NCBI GenBank assembly: GCA_900757905.1 | Contig: CAAEPN010000158.1 | Coordinates: forward strand, 1-5,147 | Origin: Clostridia bacterium | GTDB taxonomy: Bacteria; Bacillota; Clostridia; Oscillospirales; CAG-382 | Reading direction: 5' to 3' | Length of the DNA: 5,147 bases | The notes under the pieces: model-generated | What the model saw: the letters and a program-made list of their open reading frames with translations, nothing else | What the model was told of the DNA's origin: nothing | Database searches by the model: none | Made by a program: the position numbers and the translations under genes | Shown: piece by piece, positions 1 to 5,147 of the stretch | How positions within the stretch are numbered: the stretch's first letter is position 1 | How the letters are laid out: every line of letters starts with the position of its first letter

Positions 1-393
1 GCCGGCCTTTACGGCAAGCGTGGTCTTCCATTTTTTATTCGGGTCAAGCGCAGCAAGGCTTGCGCCGCGTCCGATAAACGCGCCGAATTCCTTTTCCACG
101 TCGCGAAGCGGACGTTCGATGCCGTCGAAGATGTTGCCCATGATACCCGGCCCCAACGTCACGCTGAGCGATGAACCTGTGCCGACCACCGGTTCGCCGG
201 CCTTTAACGAGGTCGTTTCCTCGTAGACCTGAATGGTAGTCACATCGCGTTCGATGCGGATAACTTCACCGATAAGCCCCAACGAGCCTACATACACCAT
301 TTCGAGCATGCTTAAGCCTGTGCGGCCTTTGACGGTAACGACCGGGCCGTTGATCCCGTATATGACATTCTGCGTTTTTTCTGTACTTGTCAC
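1..393 (-). CDS. atpA: V-type ATP synthase catalytic subunit A, 5' part (131 codons; runs off left edge)
   Basis: Catalytic, nucleotide-binding subunit of the cytoplasmic V1 head. Three A alternate with three B around the rotor and hydrolyse or make ATP. The visible 131 residues cover the N-terminal beta-barrel (about 8-75, starting NVIYGINGPVVTV and including GLIGEVIRIERDVTTIQVYE) and the family signature GPGIMGNIFDGIERPL at 81-96. They end as the A-specific non-homologous bulge region begins. The Walker A loop and the rest of the usual roughly 590 residues lie outside the window. The GTG at 393 is chosen because AAGGAG lies 8 bases upstream and the protein then begins MTSTEKTQNVIYG, as expected for the family. 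Another in-frame GTG at 402 overlaps that ribosome site and is less likely. The gene starts 5 bp after the E stop, so coupled translation is likely. The identity is very secure; the symbol follows common bacterial usage (ntpA in enterococci). Confidence 0.96.
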   Translation of the reverse strand, partial: MTSTEKTQNVIYGINGPVVTVKGRTGLSMLEMVYVGSLGLIGEVIRIERDVTTIQVYEETTSLKAGEPVVGTGSSLSVTLGPGIMGNIFDGIERPLRDVEKEFGAFIGRGASLAALDPNKKWKTTLAVKAG

Positions 394-398
394 CGTTC

Positions 399-998
399 TC
401 ACTCCTTGAATCCCAGTCCGCTGTTTCGGATAAACGCCTTTTTCTGCGCTTCAAAACGCGCGTCAAGCGTATCGTCGGCCATGACGGCGGCGTCGGTAAA
501 GCACACCTTGATACCGCCAAGCACGATTGAATCATCCGTTTCAAACGAGACCGGACGGTCGAACGCCTTTTCAAGCGCTTGCTTATAAATTTCATCGCAG
601 GCACGCAAATAGATAACGGCGTTTCCCTTATATAGATTCTTTGCCGAAGCGGCGCTCTGCGCCAAAAACGAAGCGTAGTCCTCGGAGGCAGCAAACTTCT
701 GAATACCGTCTGCCGCTGCCGCAAAGACTTCATCGGTCACTTTCCGGCGAAGCGCCGAAAGCGCCGCCTTATGGTCGGCTTCGAGAACCGTTGCGGTCTT
801 ATTTGCGTCGATACGCTGCTTTTCCAATTCGTAGCTTACCTGATTTTCGTATTTATTCTTGATCTCCGCTTCCAAGGCGGCAACTTTTTCCGCATACAGG
901 CTTTCCGCCGACTGCTTCAAGCGTTCGCATTCGCGCGCCGCCTGTTTTTCAATGCTGCCGACTATAAGGCCGGTGCTCTCGTCGATCTGCTTTTCCAA
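399..998 (-). CDS. atpE: V-type ATP synthase subunit E (peripheral stalk)
   Basis: Peripheral-stalk subunit. With the H/G-like protein it forms the coiled-coil strut that holds the A3B3 head still against rotation. The 199-residue length fits the family (about 190-210). Residues 1-95 are a charged, Ala/Glu/Lys-rich helix that looks like a coiled coil (AARECERLKQSAESLYAEKV and on). Residues 100-199 form the globular C-terminal domain, with the typical pattern VLGGIKV, an acidic turn and TLDARFEAQKKAF. The start codon is TTG at 998. AAGGGAG lies 8 bases upstream, the F stop is in the same frame just above (1017-1019), and no ATG or GTG lies between. The next in-frame ATG is deep in the C-terminal domain. 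The gene follows F by 18 bp and precedes A by 5 bp. Here E follows F, whereas many clostridial operons have E directly after K. Confidence 0.94.
   Translation of the reverse strand: MEKQIDESTGLIVGSIEKQAARECERLKQSAESLYAEKVAALEAEIKNKYENQVSYELEKQRIDANKTATVLEADHKAALSALRRKVTDEVFAAAADGIQKFAASEDYASFLAQSAASAKNLYKGNAVIYLRACDEIYKQALEKAFDRPVSFETDDSIVLGGIKVCFTDAAVMADDTLDARFEAQKKAFIRNSGLGFKE
402..407 (-). promoter_or_regulatory. Ribosome binding site of atpA (AAGGAG)
   Basis: The minus strand reads AAGGAG with 8 bases before the GTG at 393. The site lies in the last codons of the E gene, directly ahead of its TGA stop (399-401). Ribosomes finishing E therefore sit over the A start, which suggests translational coupling. 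It decides in favour of the GTG at 393. Confidence 0.8.
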
Positions 999-1006
999 AG
1001 CGTCCG

Positions 1007-1013
1007 CTCCCTT
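1007..1013 (-). promoter_or_regulatory. Ribosome binding site of atpE (AAGGGAG), supporting a TTG start
   Basis: The minus strand reads AAGGGAG with an 8-base spacer to the TTG at 998. Because the F stop codon is in frame immediately upstream, this site fixes the unusual TTG as the start of subunit E. Confidence 0.75.
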
Positions 1014-1016
1014 CTG

Positions 1017-1322
1017 TTATATGCTTATGCCGACGGTCGCACGGATATAATCCGCCACCGCGCCGCCGGTCTTTCCGGCATTCGTGCTGTCGGGTATCTC
1101 CACCACGACCGGACGGCTTCCGGAAGAAAGTGCGGCAATCTTTTCCGCACACATCTTTTTAACGCCCTGCGTGACAAATAAGATTCCGGTCTGCTCATCG
1201 CCGCAAGCGCGTTCTAACGCGCTAAGCGCTTCGGCGGCGTCATGCACCAGCGCCGAAGTCACACCGGCAAACCGCATACCGACGCAGGTATCGGCGTCAT
1301 CGGTCACCAAATAAAATTTCAT
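1017..1322 (-). CDS. atpF: V-type ATP synthase subunit F (central rotor)
   Basis: Small central-stalk subunit that binds subunit D and forms part of the rotor axle under the A3B3 head. The 101 residues match the family size (about 100-110). The sequence opens MKFYLVTDDADTCVGMRFAG, the family's first beta-strand followed by the D-x-GFRLAGV-like segment. It then has ILFVTQGVKKM (where many homologues read ILITE) and RPVVVEIPDS at about 70-79, the conserved strand and loop. The ATG at 1322 has AGAGGA 6 bases upstream. It lies 25 bp after the K stop and 18 bp before E. The product is called NtpG in enterococci, so naming differs between systems. Confidence 0.94.
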   Translation of the reverse strand: MKFYLVTDDADTCVGMRFAGVTSALVHDAAEALSALERACGDEQTGILFVTQGVKKMCAEKIAALSSGSRPVVVEIPDSTNAGKTGGAVADYIRATVGISI

Positions 1323-1328
1323 GCTGTT

Positions 1329-1334
1329 TCCTCT
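1329..1334 (-). promoter_or_regulatory. Ribosome binding site of atpF (AGAGGA)
   Basis: The minus strand reads AGAGGA with a 6-base spacer to the ATG at 1322. It sits in the 25-bp gap after the K stop. Confidence 0.65.
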
Positions 1335-1347
1335 GTTTTCCGAAAGC

Positions 1348-1818
1348 TTAGACTTTCTGAAGAATCAGAATTGCGATAACGACGCCGTACAATGCAATGG
1401 ATTCGCCGAGAGCAACGAAGATGATAGACTTACCGAAACTCTTAGGGTCCTCGCTGGTTGCAGCGATAGCGGCAGGCGCACCGGCAGCTACGGCAATACC
1501 GCCGCCGATACCGGCAAGACCGGTAACGATACCGGCTGCAAGAAGTCCCATGCCTTTGGACATTTCGCCGTCGCTTTCGGCAGAAGCGGCTTCGGCTGCT
1601 TCCGCAGTCGTCGCAGGTTCTTCGGTTTCCGGAGCGGCAAAGACCGAAACGGAGGTCAGAGCCACGGCGCAGATAAGAGCGGCGAACACGCCGACATTAA
1701 AGCGAAGCGCCTTTTTCGGCGATTTTCCGGAGGACATGCGTTTGAAAGCGATAACAGCGGAATAAAGTAAAAGTGCCGGGATGAGTACAAAGAGCGTGCA
1801 GAGAATGAAGGTAGTCAT
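1348..1818 (-). CDS. atpK: V-type ATP synthase subunit K / c-type proteolipid with extended N-terminus
   Basis: Membrane rotor-ring proteolipid carrying the transported ion. There are 156 residues from the ATG at 1818. Hydrophobic helix 2-25 is followed by a basic loop 26-40 (KRMSSGKSPKKALRF), helix 41-60 ending in a signal-like SVSVFAA, and an acidic linker 61-87 with eight Asp/Glu and no Lys or Arg. The proteolipid hairpin comes last: Gly/Ala-rich helix about 90-119, polar loop TSEDPKSFGK at 121-130, and helix about 131-153 with GESIALYG. Glu139 is the expected ion-binding carboxylate. The basic loop and hairpin loop both map to the cytoplasm, which is consistent with four membrane spans. 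The enterococcal 16-kDa NtpK instead has two proteolipid hairpins. The start at 1818 is preferred over the ATG at 1836 because AAAGGAA lies 8 bases before it and nothing comparable precedes the other. Whether the first 60 residues are retained or cleaved cannot be told. Confidence 0.93.
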   Translation of the reverse strand: MTTFILCTLFVLIPALLLYSAVIAFKRMSSGKSPKKALRFNVGVFAALICAVALTSVSVFAAPETEEPATTAEAAEAASAESDGEMSKGMGLLAAGIVTGLAGIGGGIAVAAGAPAAIAATSEDPKSFGKSIIFVALGESIALYGVVIAILILQKV

Positions 1819-1826
1819 GATGATAA

Positions 1827-1833
1827 TTCCTTT
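1827..1833 (-). promoter_or_regulatory. Ribosome binding site of atpK (AAAGGAA), deciding the start
   Basis: The minus strand reads AAAGGAA with an 8-base spacer to the ATG at 1818. The alternative ATG at 1836 lies upstream of this site and has only an A/T-rich, non-purine leader, so it would add six residues without a ribosome site. Confidence 0.7.
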
Positions 1834-1858
1834 CATAGTAACATATTTTTGCGGTATT

Positions 1859-3802
1859 TTAATTTTTTTCGGATTTCTTCACGCGCACCGGCGTAAACTT
1901 GCGTCCGTCGCCGATGTAGAAGCGGCTGAACATTTCGTAATATTCCAAACGGAGCGCCTGAATGCCGGTCAAAAGGCCTTCCAAAGCGATAACAAGAATG
2001 TTTCCGAGCACGATGACCACGATATTTTCGTTTGCGCCGGCAAGCGAAAAGACCACCATCATCATACCGGCATGGACAAGCACGAACGCGCCGACGCGAA
2101 GGAAAGACACGGTATTGCTCATATAAGAGAGGATGTATTCCACAAATTCAAAGACATTCTGAAGGAGAAAGTCCATCATACTTTCGGGTTTTGCAAAATG
2201 ATGATGGTCGATTCCCTCGATAAACGGTTCTTTGATAATCAAGATCACCGCGCATACGCCGATGACGATACCGCATGCGCCCGAATCAAACGGAGCCGGA
2301 CCGCCCATGAACGCCGACGCAAGATTTGCGCCGCAGGCATAGAGGATAAGGCCGCAAAGTCCGTTCTGGCTGAGAAGCGCTTCGCCGAAGCATTTTCGCT
2401 TGATACAGCCGATGATGTTCAAGACGATCGCGCACATGACAAGTCCCACGCCGATAGCGATCGCGATAAGAAGCACCAAATTGACATTTTCGAACACTTC
2501 AATCGGCTTTCCGCTCCAACCGAGCGCCGCGTATACCGGGTCAAGCAAATGCTCATAGCCGAACACCGAGCCGAACACAAAGCCAAACACCATAGAGGAC
2601 ATGCCGCACGGCACAAGAATCTTTCCGAGCGCCATATGCTTTAGCTTCCACATGAGAGCGCCGGCTATGGCAAGCACCAAGCCCTGTCCCATATCGCCGA
2701 ACATCATGCCGAACAGAATCGTATAAGTAATCGCCACGAACGCCGTCACATCGAGATCGTTGTACGACGGCGTGCCGTACATATCGACATAGAACGTATA
2801 AGGCGCGACAAAGAAGCGCAATATCTTGGCAAAGCCGGTCACACGCACCGGCGGTTTCACCTTTAAGGTCTCATCCGGCTCTGTAATCTCCGCCGTGACG
2901 TTTCCGCCGAGCTTTTCAAGGCGTTTTTCAAAGGCGGAGGCATTTTTCTGCGGCACCCAACCGGCTAAGAAGAAATATTCCTTATTGTGGTATGCCATAG
3001 CGCGCATTTCGTATTTCGCGCTGTCGTAGCAGAGCTTGGAATAGTAGAGGTTCATATGCTGCTCTTCGTCTTGACACAGCTTTTTGGCTCGTTCGTCCAA
3101 TTCCTCGATCTGCTTTGTCACAAGCTCGATGTTATTCTGCAAACCGGCTATCAGGTCTGCTACCGTTCCCGAAACATCCGAACGGAATATCTTTTGGAAG
3201 AAGAGCGACGCAAACACGCCGTCCACCTCCGACAGCTTTTCTTTCGGCGCGAAGTACACGCCCCAGCATTCATCGCCGTCCATGGAACACGGGAAAAAGC
3301 GGATATACGGATGATCCTTGGCATATTCGGCAATGCGCTCATACGCGGCGCGCGGCATATGGCCGAAGCGCGGCTTGACATAGCGGCAATCGCCGATCTC
3401 GCCGAGGTCAACCTCCAAATCCTTGAAGTGACTATAATTGGAGACCGCATTTTTACAAAGCTCTATCTGCTCGGACAGCGCTTTCTTTTCCTCGGCATAG
3501 TTTTTGAGCTTTTCGGAAAGCTCGCCGAAAAAGGCTTCGTCCTCGCCGGTATCGCCGCCCGACGCGTCATGCTCACGCACATGCAGCTTGATCCCGGCGT
3601 TTTTTGCAAGCGTTTCCAATTCCGAGATCTTGCTTCCGGCCGTGTTTTCGCCGTCAAACGGCTTAAGACCCATACCGGCCGAATAGAAGCTTTCGGCGTT
3701 TTCCGGCTGAAAGACGCCGGCAGCGCAGATCTCATCCAACGTCCGGTCGAGCATATCGAGAGTGCCGCTGATCTTAGCAACGCTCATTTTCTCAATGGCC
3801 AT
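1859..3802 (-). CDS. atpI: V-type ATP synthase subunit I (stator a-subunit)
   Basis: Membrane stator that forms the two ion half-channels against the K ring and ties the peripheral stalks to the membrane. The 647 residues fit the family (about 600-720). Residues 1-330 are the cytoplasmic arm: MAIEKM start, helical coiled-coil stretches near 90-120 and 215-250, and the FLAGWVPQ segment at 278-285. About eight hydrophobic helices follow (roughly 354-375, 378-389, 396-415, 440-465, 480-498, 506-523, 564-590, 593-612). Signature stretches are FVAITYTILFGMMFGDMGQG at 355-374, SNTVSFLRVGAF with Arg569 (the essential channel arginine of the family), and GIQALRLEYYEMFSRFY with Gln615 and Arg618, ending in GDGRKFTPV. 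The ATG at 3802 is preceded by AAAGGAAG at a rather long 12-base spacing. It starts 50 bp after C and ends 40 bp before K. The identity is secure. Confidence 0.96.
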   Translation of the reverse strand: MAIEKMSVAKISGTLDMLDRTLDEICAAGVFQPENAESFYSAGMGLKPFDGENTAGSKISELETLAKNAGIKLHVREHDASGGDTGEDEAFFGELSEKLKNYAEEKKALSEQIELCKNAVSNYSHFKDLEVDLGEIGDCRYVKPRFGHMPRAAYERIAEYAKDHPYIRFFPCSMDGDECWGVYFAPKEKLSEVDGVFASLFFQKIFRSDVSGTVADLIAGLQNNIELVTKQIEELDERAKKLCQDEEQHMNLYYSKLCYDSAKYEMRAMAYHNKEYFFLAGWVPQKNASAFEKRLEKLGGNVTAEITEPDETLKVKPPVRVTGFAKILRFFVAPYTFYVDMYGTPSYNDLDVTAFVAITYTILFGMMFGDMGQGLVLAIAGALMWKLKHMALGKILVPCGMSSMVFGFVFGSVFGYEHLLDPVYAALGWSGKPIEVFENVNLVLLIAIAIGVGLVMCAIVLNIIGCIKRKCFGEALLSQNGLCGLILYACGANLASAFMGGPAPFDSGACGIVIGVCAVILIIKEPFIEGIDHHHFAKPESMMDFLLQNVFEFVEYILSYMSNTVSFLRVGAFVLVHAGMMMVVFSLAGANENIVVIVLGNILVIALEGLLTGIQALRLEYYEMFSRFYIGDGRKFTPVRVKKSEKN

Positions 3803-3814
3803 ATATGTGAAAAT

Positions 3815-3822
3815 CTTCCTTT
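3815..3822 (-). promoter_or_regulatory. Probable ribosome binding site of atpI (AAAGGAAG)
   Basis: The minus strand reads AAAGGAAG, 12 bases before the ATG at 3802. The spacing is longer than at the other genes here, but no closer in-frame start exists and MAIEKM is the expected family N-terminus. It lies in the 50-bp C-I gap, the largest gap in the window, where I see no hairpin terminator. Confidence 0.55.
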
Positions 3823-3852
3823 CTGTTTCAATTTTGCAGCCGCAAAGCCGCG

Positions 3853-4920
3853 TTAACGAATCAAAAGCGCGGTCATTTCCTCCGCACGCGCCCCGACGCA
3901 GATCCCTTCGGCAAGCGTAATAAGGTTATCCGCCTCGGCAGATATCTGCGCGCTGAAGCAAAGCGCGGTGAGCGCAGCGTCGCTTGTCATGGAAAACTGC
4001 GCACGACAGTAATCGTACAGATACTGTTTTGCCGCAATGGCCGCCTTTTCGCTCTTCATGAGCGGCACCAACTTTTTATAGCAGGTCGTATCAAGCGCCG
4101 CAATAAACGCACTGATATCGGCAGCATGCTCAAGCGACGAGCGTTCCGCAGCCGACAGCCTTGTAAGCTGCGAACGGTAAACATGAAGTCTTAACATATC
4201 CTCTTTTTCGGGATAATACTTCTTTATCCGGTAAAACGTGCCGATGGCAAGCATATCGCCAAGCGAAGCCAACAGCTTTTCCACTTCGGGATAGCTCTTT
4301 GCGTCCAGTTTTTTCTTGAAAATCGCTGCGCTATGCTCATATAAGGCGCTGTACAGCAGATTTTCGGGAACCTGTCGTGTGTTTTCCTTATCCTTTTGCA
4401 GATCTGCGTCAAACGAAAACACGCGTGCAAGCGGCTTTTCGTAAGGCGTGCCTTTTAAGACCTCCAAAACCGCTTTCGGCGTGCAGGCGCGTTCAAGCGC
4501 ATACAGGTCGAAACAGGTCTTTTTGAAAAAGCCGTCCGGCACGTACATAAAGTAACTGTCAAGCTCATAATCGCCCTCTTGACGAAGACGGCGAATAATG
4601 CATTCGCATTCGTGCTTCATGCGGAAATAATCGGAAATGCCGTCGTCGCACAGCGACGCGTACCGTAAAATTTTTTCAAGCCGCATAAGCGTCATACGCT
4701 TGATAATGCCCTCGAGCTGACGCCGGGAAAGCCTGCCGTTTTGCCCGACAGCCTCAAAGGCTTCGCCATACGGCGTTTTGGTTCGAAGAAACGAGGTGAA
4801 TTCGGCAAGATCGGTCATTCCGGCAAGCTCTTCATAGACGCCCGCCGTCAAATGCTCGGCAAACAGCGCCTTCGCTTTGGCATACAGTGCGTTCGAAGAA
4901 AGTCCGGCTATGGTATTCAT
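3853..4920 (-). CDS. atpC: V-type ATP synthase subunit C (d-type rotor coupling subunit)
   Basis: Funnel-shaped, soluble subunit that sits on the K ring and socketed central axle (D/F), transmitting torque between Vo and V1. It has 355 residues from the ATG at 4920, slightly long for the family (about 320-350), and is all-helical in appearance with no membrane segment. Three copies of a family repeat are visible: EFTSFLRTKTPYGEAFEAV (40-58), VLEVLKGTPYEKPLARV (151-167) and AFIAALDTTCYKKLVPLM (271-288). These match the three-domain fold. The C-terminus ADNLITLAEGICVGARAEEM (330-349) matches the family's closing helix pair. A GTG at 4941 would add seven residues. The ATG is preferred because the protein then opens with the family-like ALYAKAKALF stretch and AGAGGGG lies 11 bases upstream. 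The gene follows the stalk gene by 47 bp. Its position upstream of I is unusual. The sequence is divergent, but the call is firm from repeats plus context. Confidence 0.9.
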   Translation of the reverse strand: MNTIAGLSSNALYAKAKALFAEHLTAGVYEELAGMTDLAEFTSFLRTKTPYGEAFEAVGQNGRLSRRQLEGIIKRMTLMRLEKILRYASLCDDGISDYFRMKHECECIIRRLRQEGDYELDSYFMYVPDGFFKKTCFDLYALERACTPKAVLEVLKGTPYEKPLARVFSFDADLQKDKENTRQVPENLLYSALYEHSAAIFKKKLDAKSYPEVEKLLASLGDMLAIGTFYRIKKYYPEKEDMLRLHVYRSQLTRLSAAERSSLEHAADISAFIAALDTTCYKKLVPLMKSEKAAIAAKQYLYDYCRAQFSMTSDAALTALCFSAQISAEADNLITLAEGICVGARAEEMTALLIR

Positions 4921-4931
4921 CGCTTTTTTCG

Positions 4932-4938
4932 CCCCTCT
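4932..4938 (-). promoter_or_regulatory. Probable ribosome binding site of atpC (AGAGGGG)
   Basis: The minus strand reads AGAGGGG about 11 bases before the ATG at 4920. It is weaker than the other sites in the operon. The upstream GTG at 4941 has only a GGGG some 20 bases away, so the ATG is favoured. Confidence 0.45.
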
Positions 4939-4967
4939 CACAGACTTTATCCATCACAAAGCCCCTT

Positions 4968-5147
4968 TTACACACCGGTCACGGCTTGGACAATGTCCTT
5001 GACCCAGCTGTTTTTTCCGCGACGGTATAGCTCATCGATGTTGGCCGCCGTGCTTTCCAAATGCTTTTTATAGTCAGCCTCGGCTTTTTTTAAAATCTTT
5101 TCATGCTCTGCGGCCGAGCTGTCGATTTTCGCCTTGGCCTTGTCGCC
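4968..5147 (-). CDS. V-type ATP synthase peripheral-stalk subunit H/G-like, 3' part (59 codons; 5' end beyond right edge)
   Basis: The reading frame is open from the right edge and ends at TAA (4968-4970), giving 59 residues. It is a charged helix rich in Lys, Glu and Ala (KAKAKIDSSAAEHEKILKKA, then EADYKKHLESTAANIDELYR) with hydrophobics at heptad-like spacing. It closes with a short amphipathic tail, SWVKDIVQAVTGV. This is the composition and ending of the small (about 100-residue) coiled-coil stalk partner of subunit E, called H, G or NtpF in different systems, which is usually the first gene of such operons. The assignment rests on composition plus position 47 bp ahead of C. Another short coiled-coil protein cannot be excluded. 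The start codon, any promoter and the true operon start are outside the window. Confidence 0.75.
   Translation of the reverse strand, partial: GDKAKAKIDSSAAEHEKILKKAEADYKKHLESTAANIDELYRRGKNSWVKDIVQAVTGV

Noticed and set aside
266..733. A 155-codon minus-strand frame overlapping E and A
   Set aside because: It is very Arg-rich, spans the E-A junction out of frame with both, and shows no family features. It is an out-of-frame reading of real coding sequence.
1781..2644. A 287-codon open frame on the plus strand opposite subunit I, rich in His, Lys and Asp
   Set aside because: It lies wholly antisense to the secure I and K genes. Its composition is the mirror of the I codons, it has no recognisable domain, and it is explained as a shadow of a codon-biased gene.
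3803..3852. GC-rich stretch between C and I considered as a terminator hairpin
   Set aside because: The GCGGC copies are direct, not inverted, and no T-run follows on the coding strand, so no stem forms. Read-through from C to I is expected.
2987..3856. A 289-codon open frame on the plus strand opposite the N-terminal half of subunit I
   Set aside because: It is also antisense to a certain gene, has no family motif and no convincing ribosome site, and so is treated as a shadow frame.
4921..4967. Possible small gene starting at GTG/ATG (4957/4954) between the stalk gene and C
   Set aside because: The frame enters C out of phase and gives no recognisable product. The purine-rich bases there are better explained as leader of C.
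1..5147. Frequent CAAGCG on the plus strand (CGCTTG on the coding strand), considered as an uptake or chi-like signal
   Set aside because: It is strongly biased to one strand, and in the cases checked it mostly falls in the frame NCG-CTT-GNN, that is Leu CTT after a G-ending codon. Codon preference explains it.

Overview
The window lies inside one operon, read entirely on the minus strand, that encodes a bacterial V/A-type (rotary) ATPase. In transcription order (right to left) it holds the 3' end of a small coiled-coil stalk subunit (H/G-like), then C, I, K, F, E, and the 5' end of the catalytic A subunit. The A gene runs off the left edge and the stalk gene off the right edge. Every gene is intact apart from these two edge truncations. 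Intergenic gaps are 5 to 50 bp, no stretch over 60 bp lacks a gene, and no terminator, RNA gene, repeat, mobile element or CRISPR array is visible.

The products build one machine. I (stator, 8 membrane segments, essential Arg) and K (proteolipid ring, one ion-binding Glu) form the membrane Vo motor. C is the funnel that couples the ring to the central axle. E and the H/G-like protein form the peripheral stalks. F belongs to the central rotor. A is the catalytic nucleotide-binding subunit. The remaining V1 genes, B and D, would be expected just beyond the left edge.

The organism is most likely an anaerobic Firmicute of the Clostridia (possibly Oscillospiraceae/Ruminococcaceae-like, moderate GC). 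This is inferred from the A and I sequence style, strong AGGAGG-type ribosome sites, use of GTG and TTG starts, and a proteolipid with an extended two-helix N-terminus of a type I associate with that group. It could not be checked by search.

I do not see a new biological system. The points that stand out are the gene order H-C-I-K-F-E-A, in which C lies upstream of I and F precedes E, unlike the familiar I-K-E-C-F-A order; the composite K subunit with an acidic linker and an incomplete sodium-type ligand set; non-ATG starts on E and A; and a visible threefold internal repeat in C.
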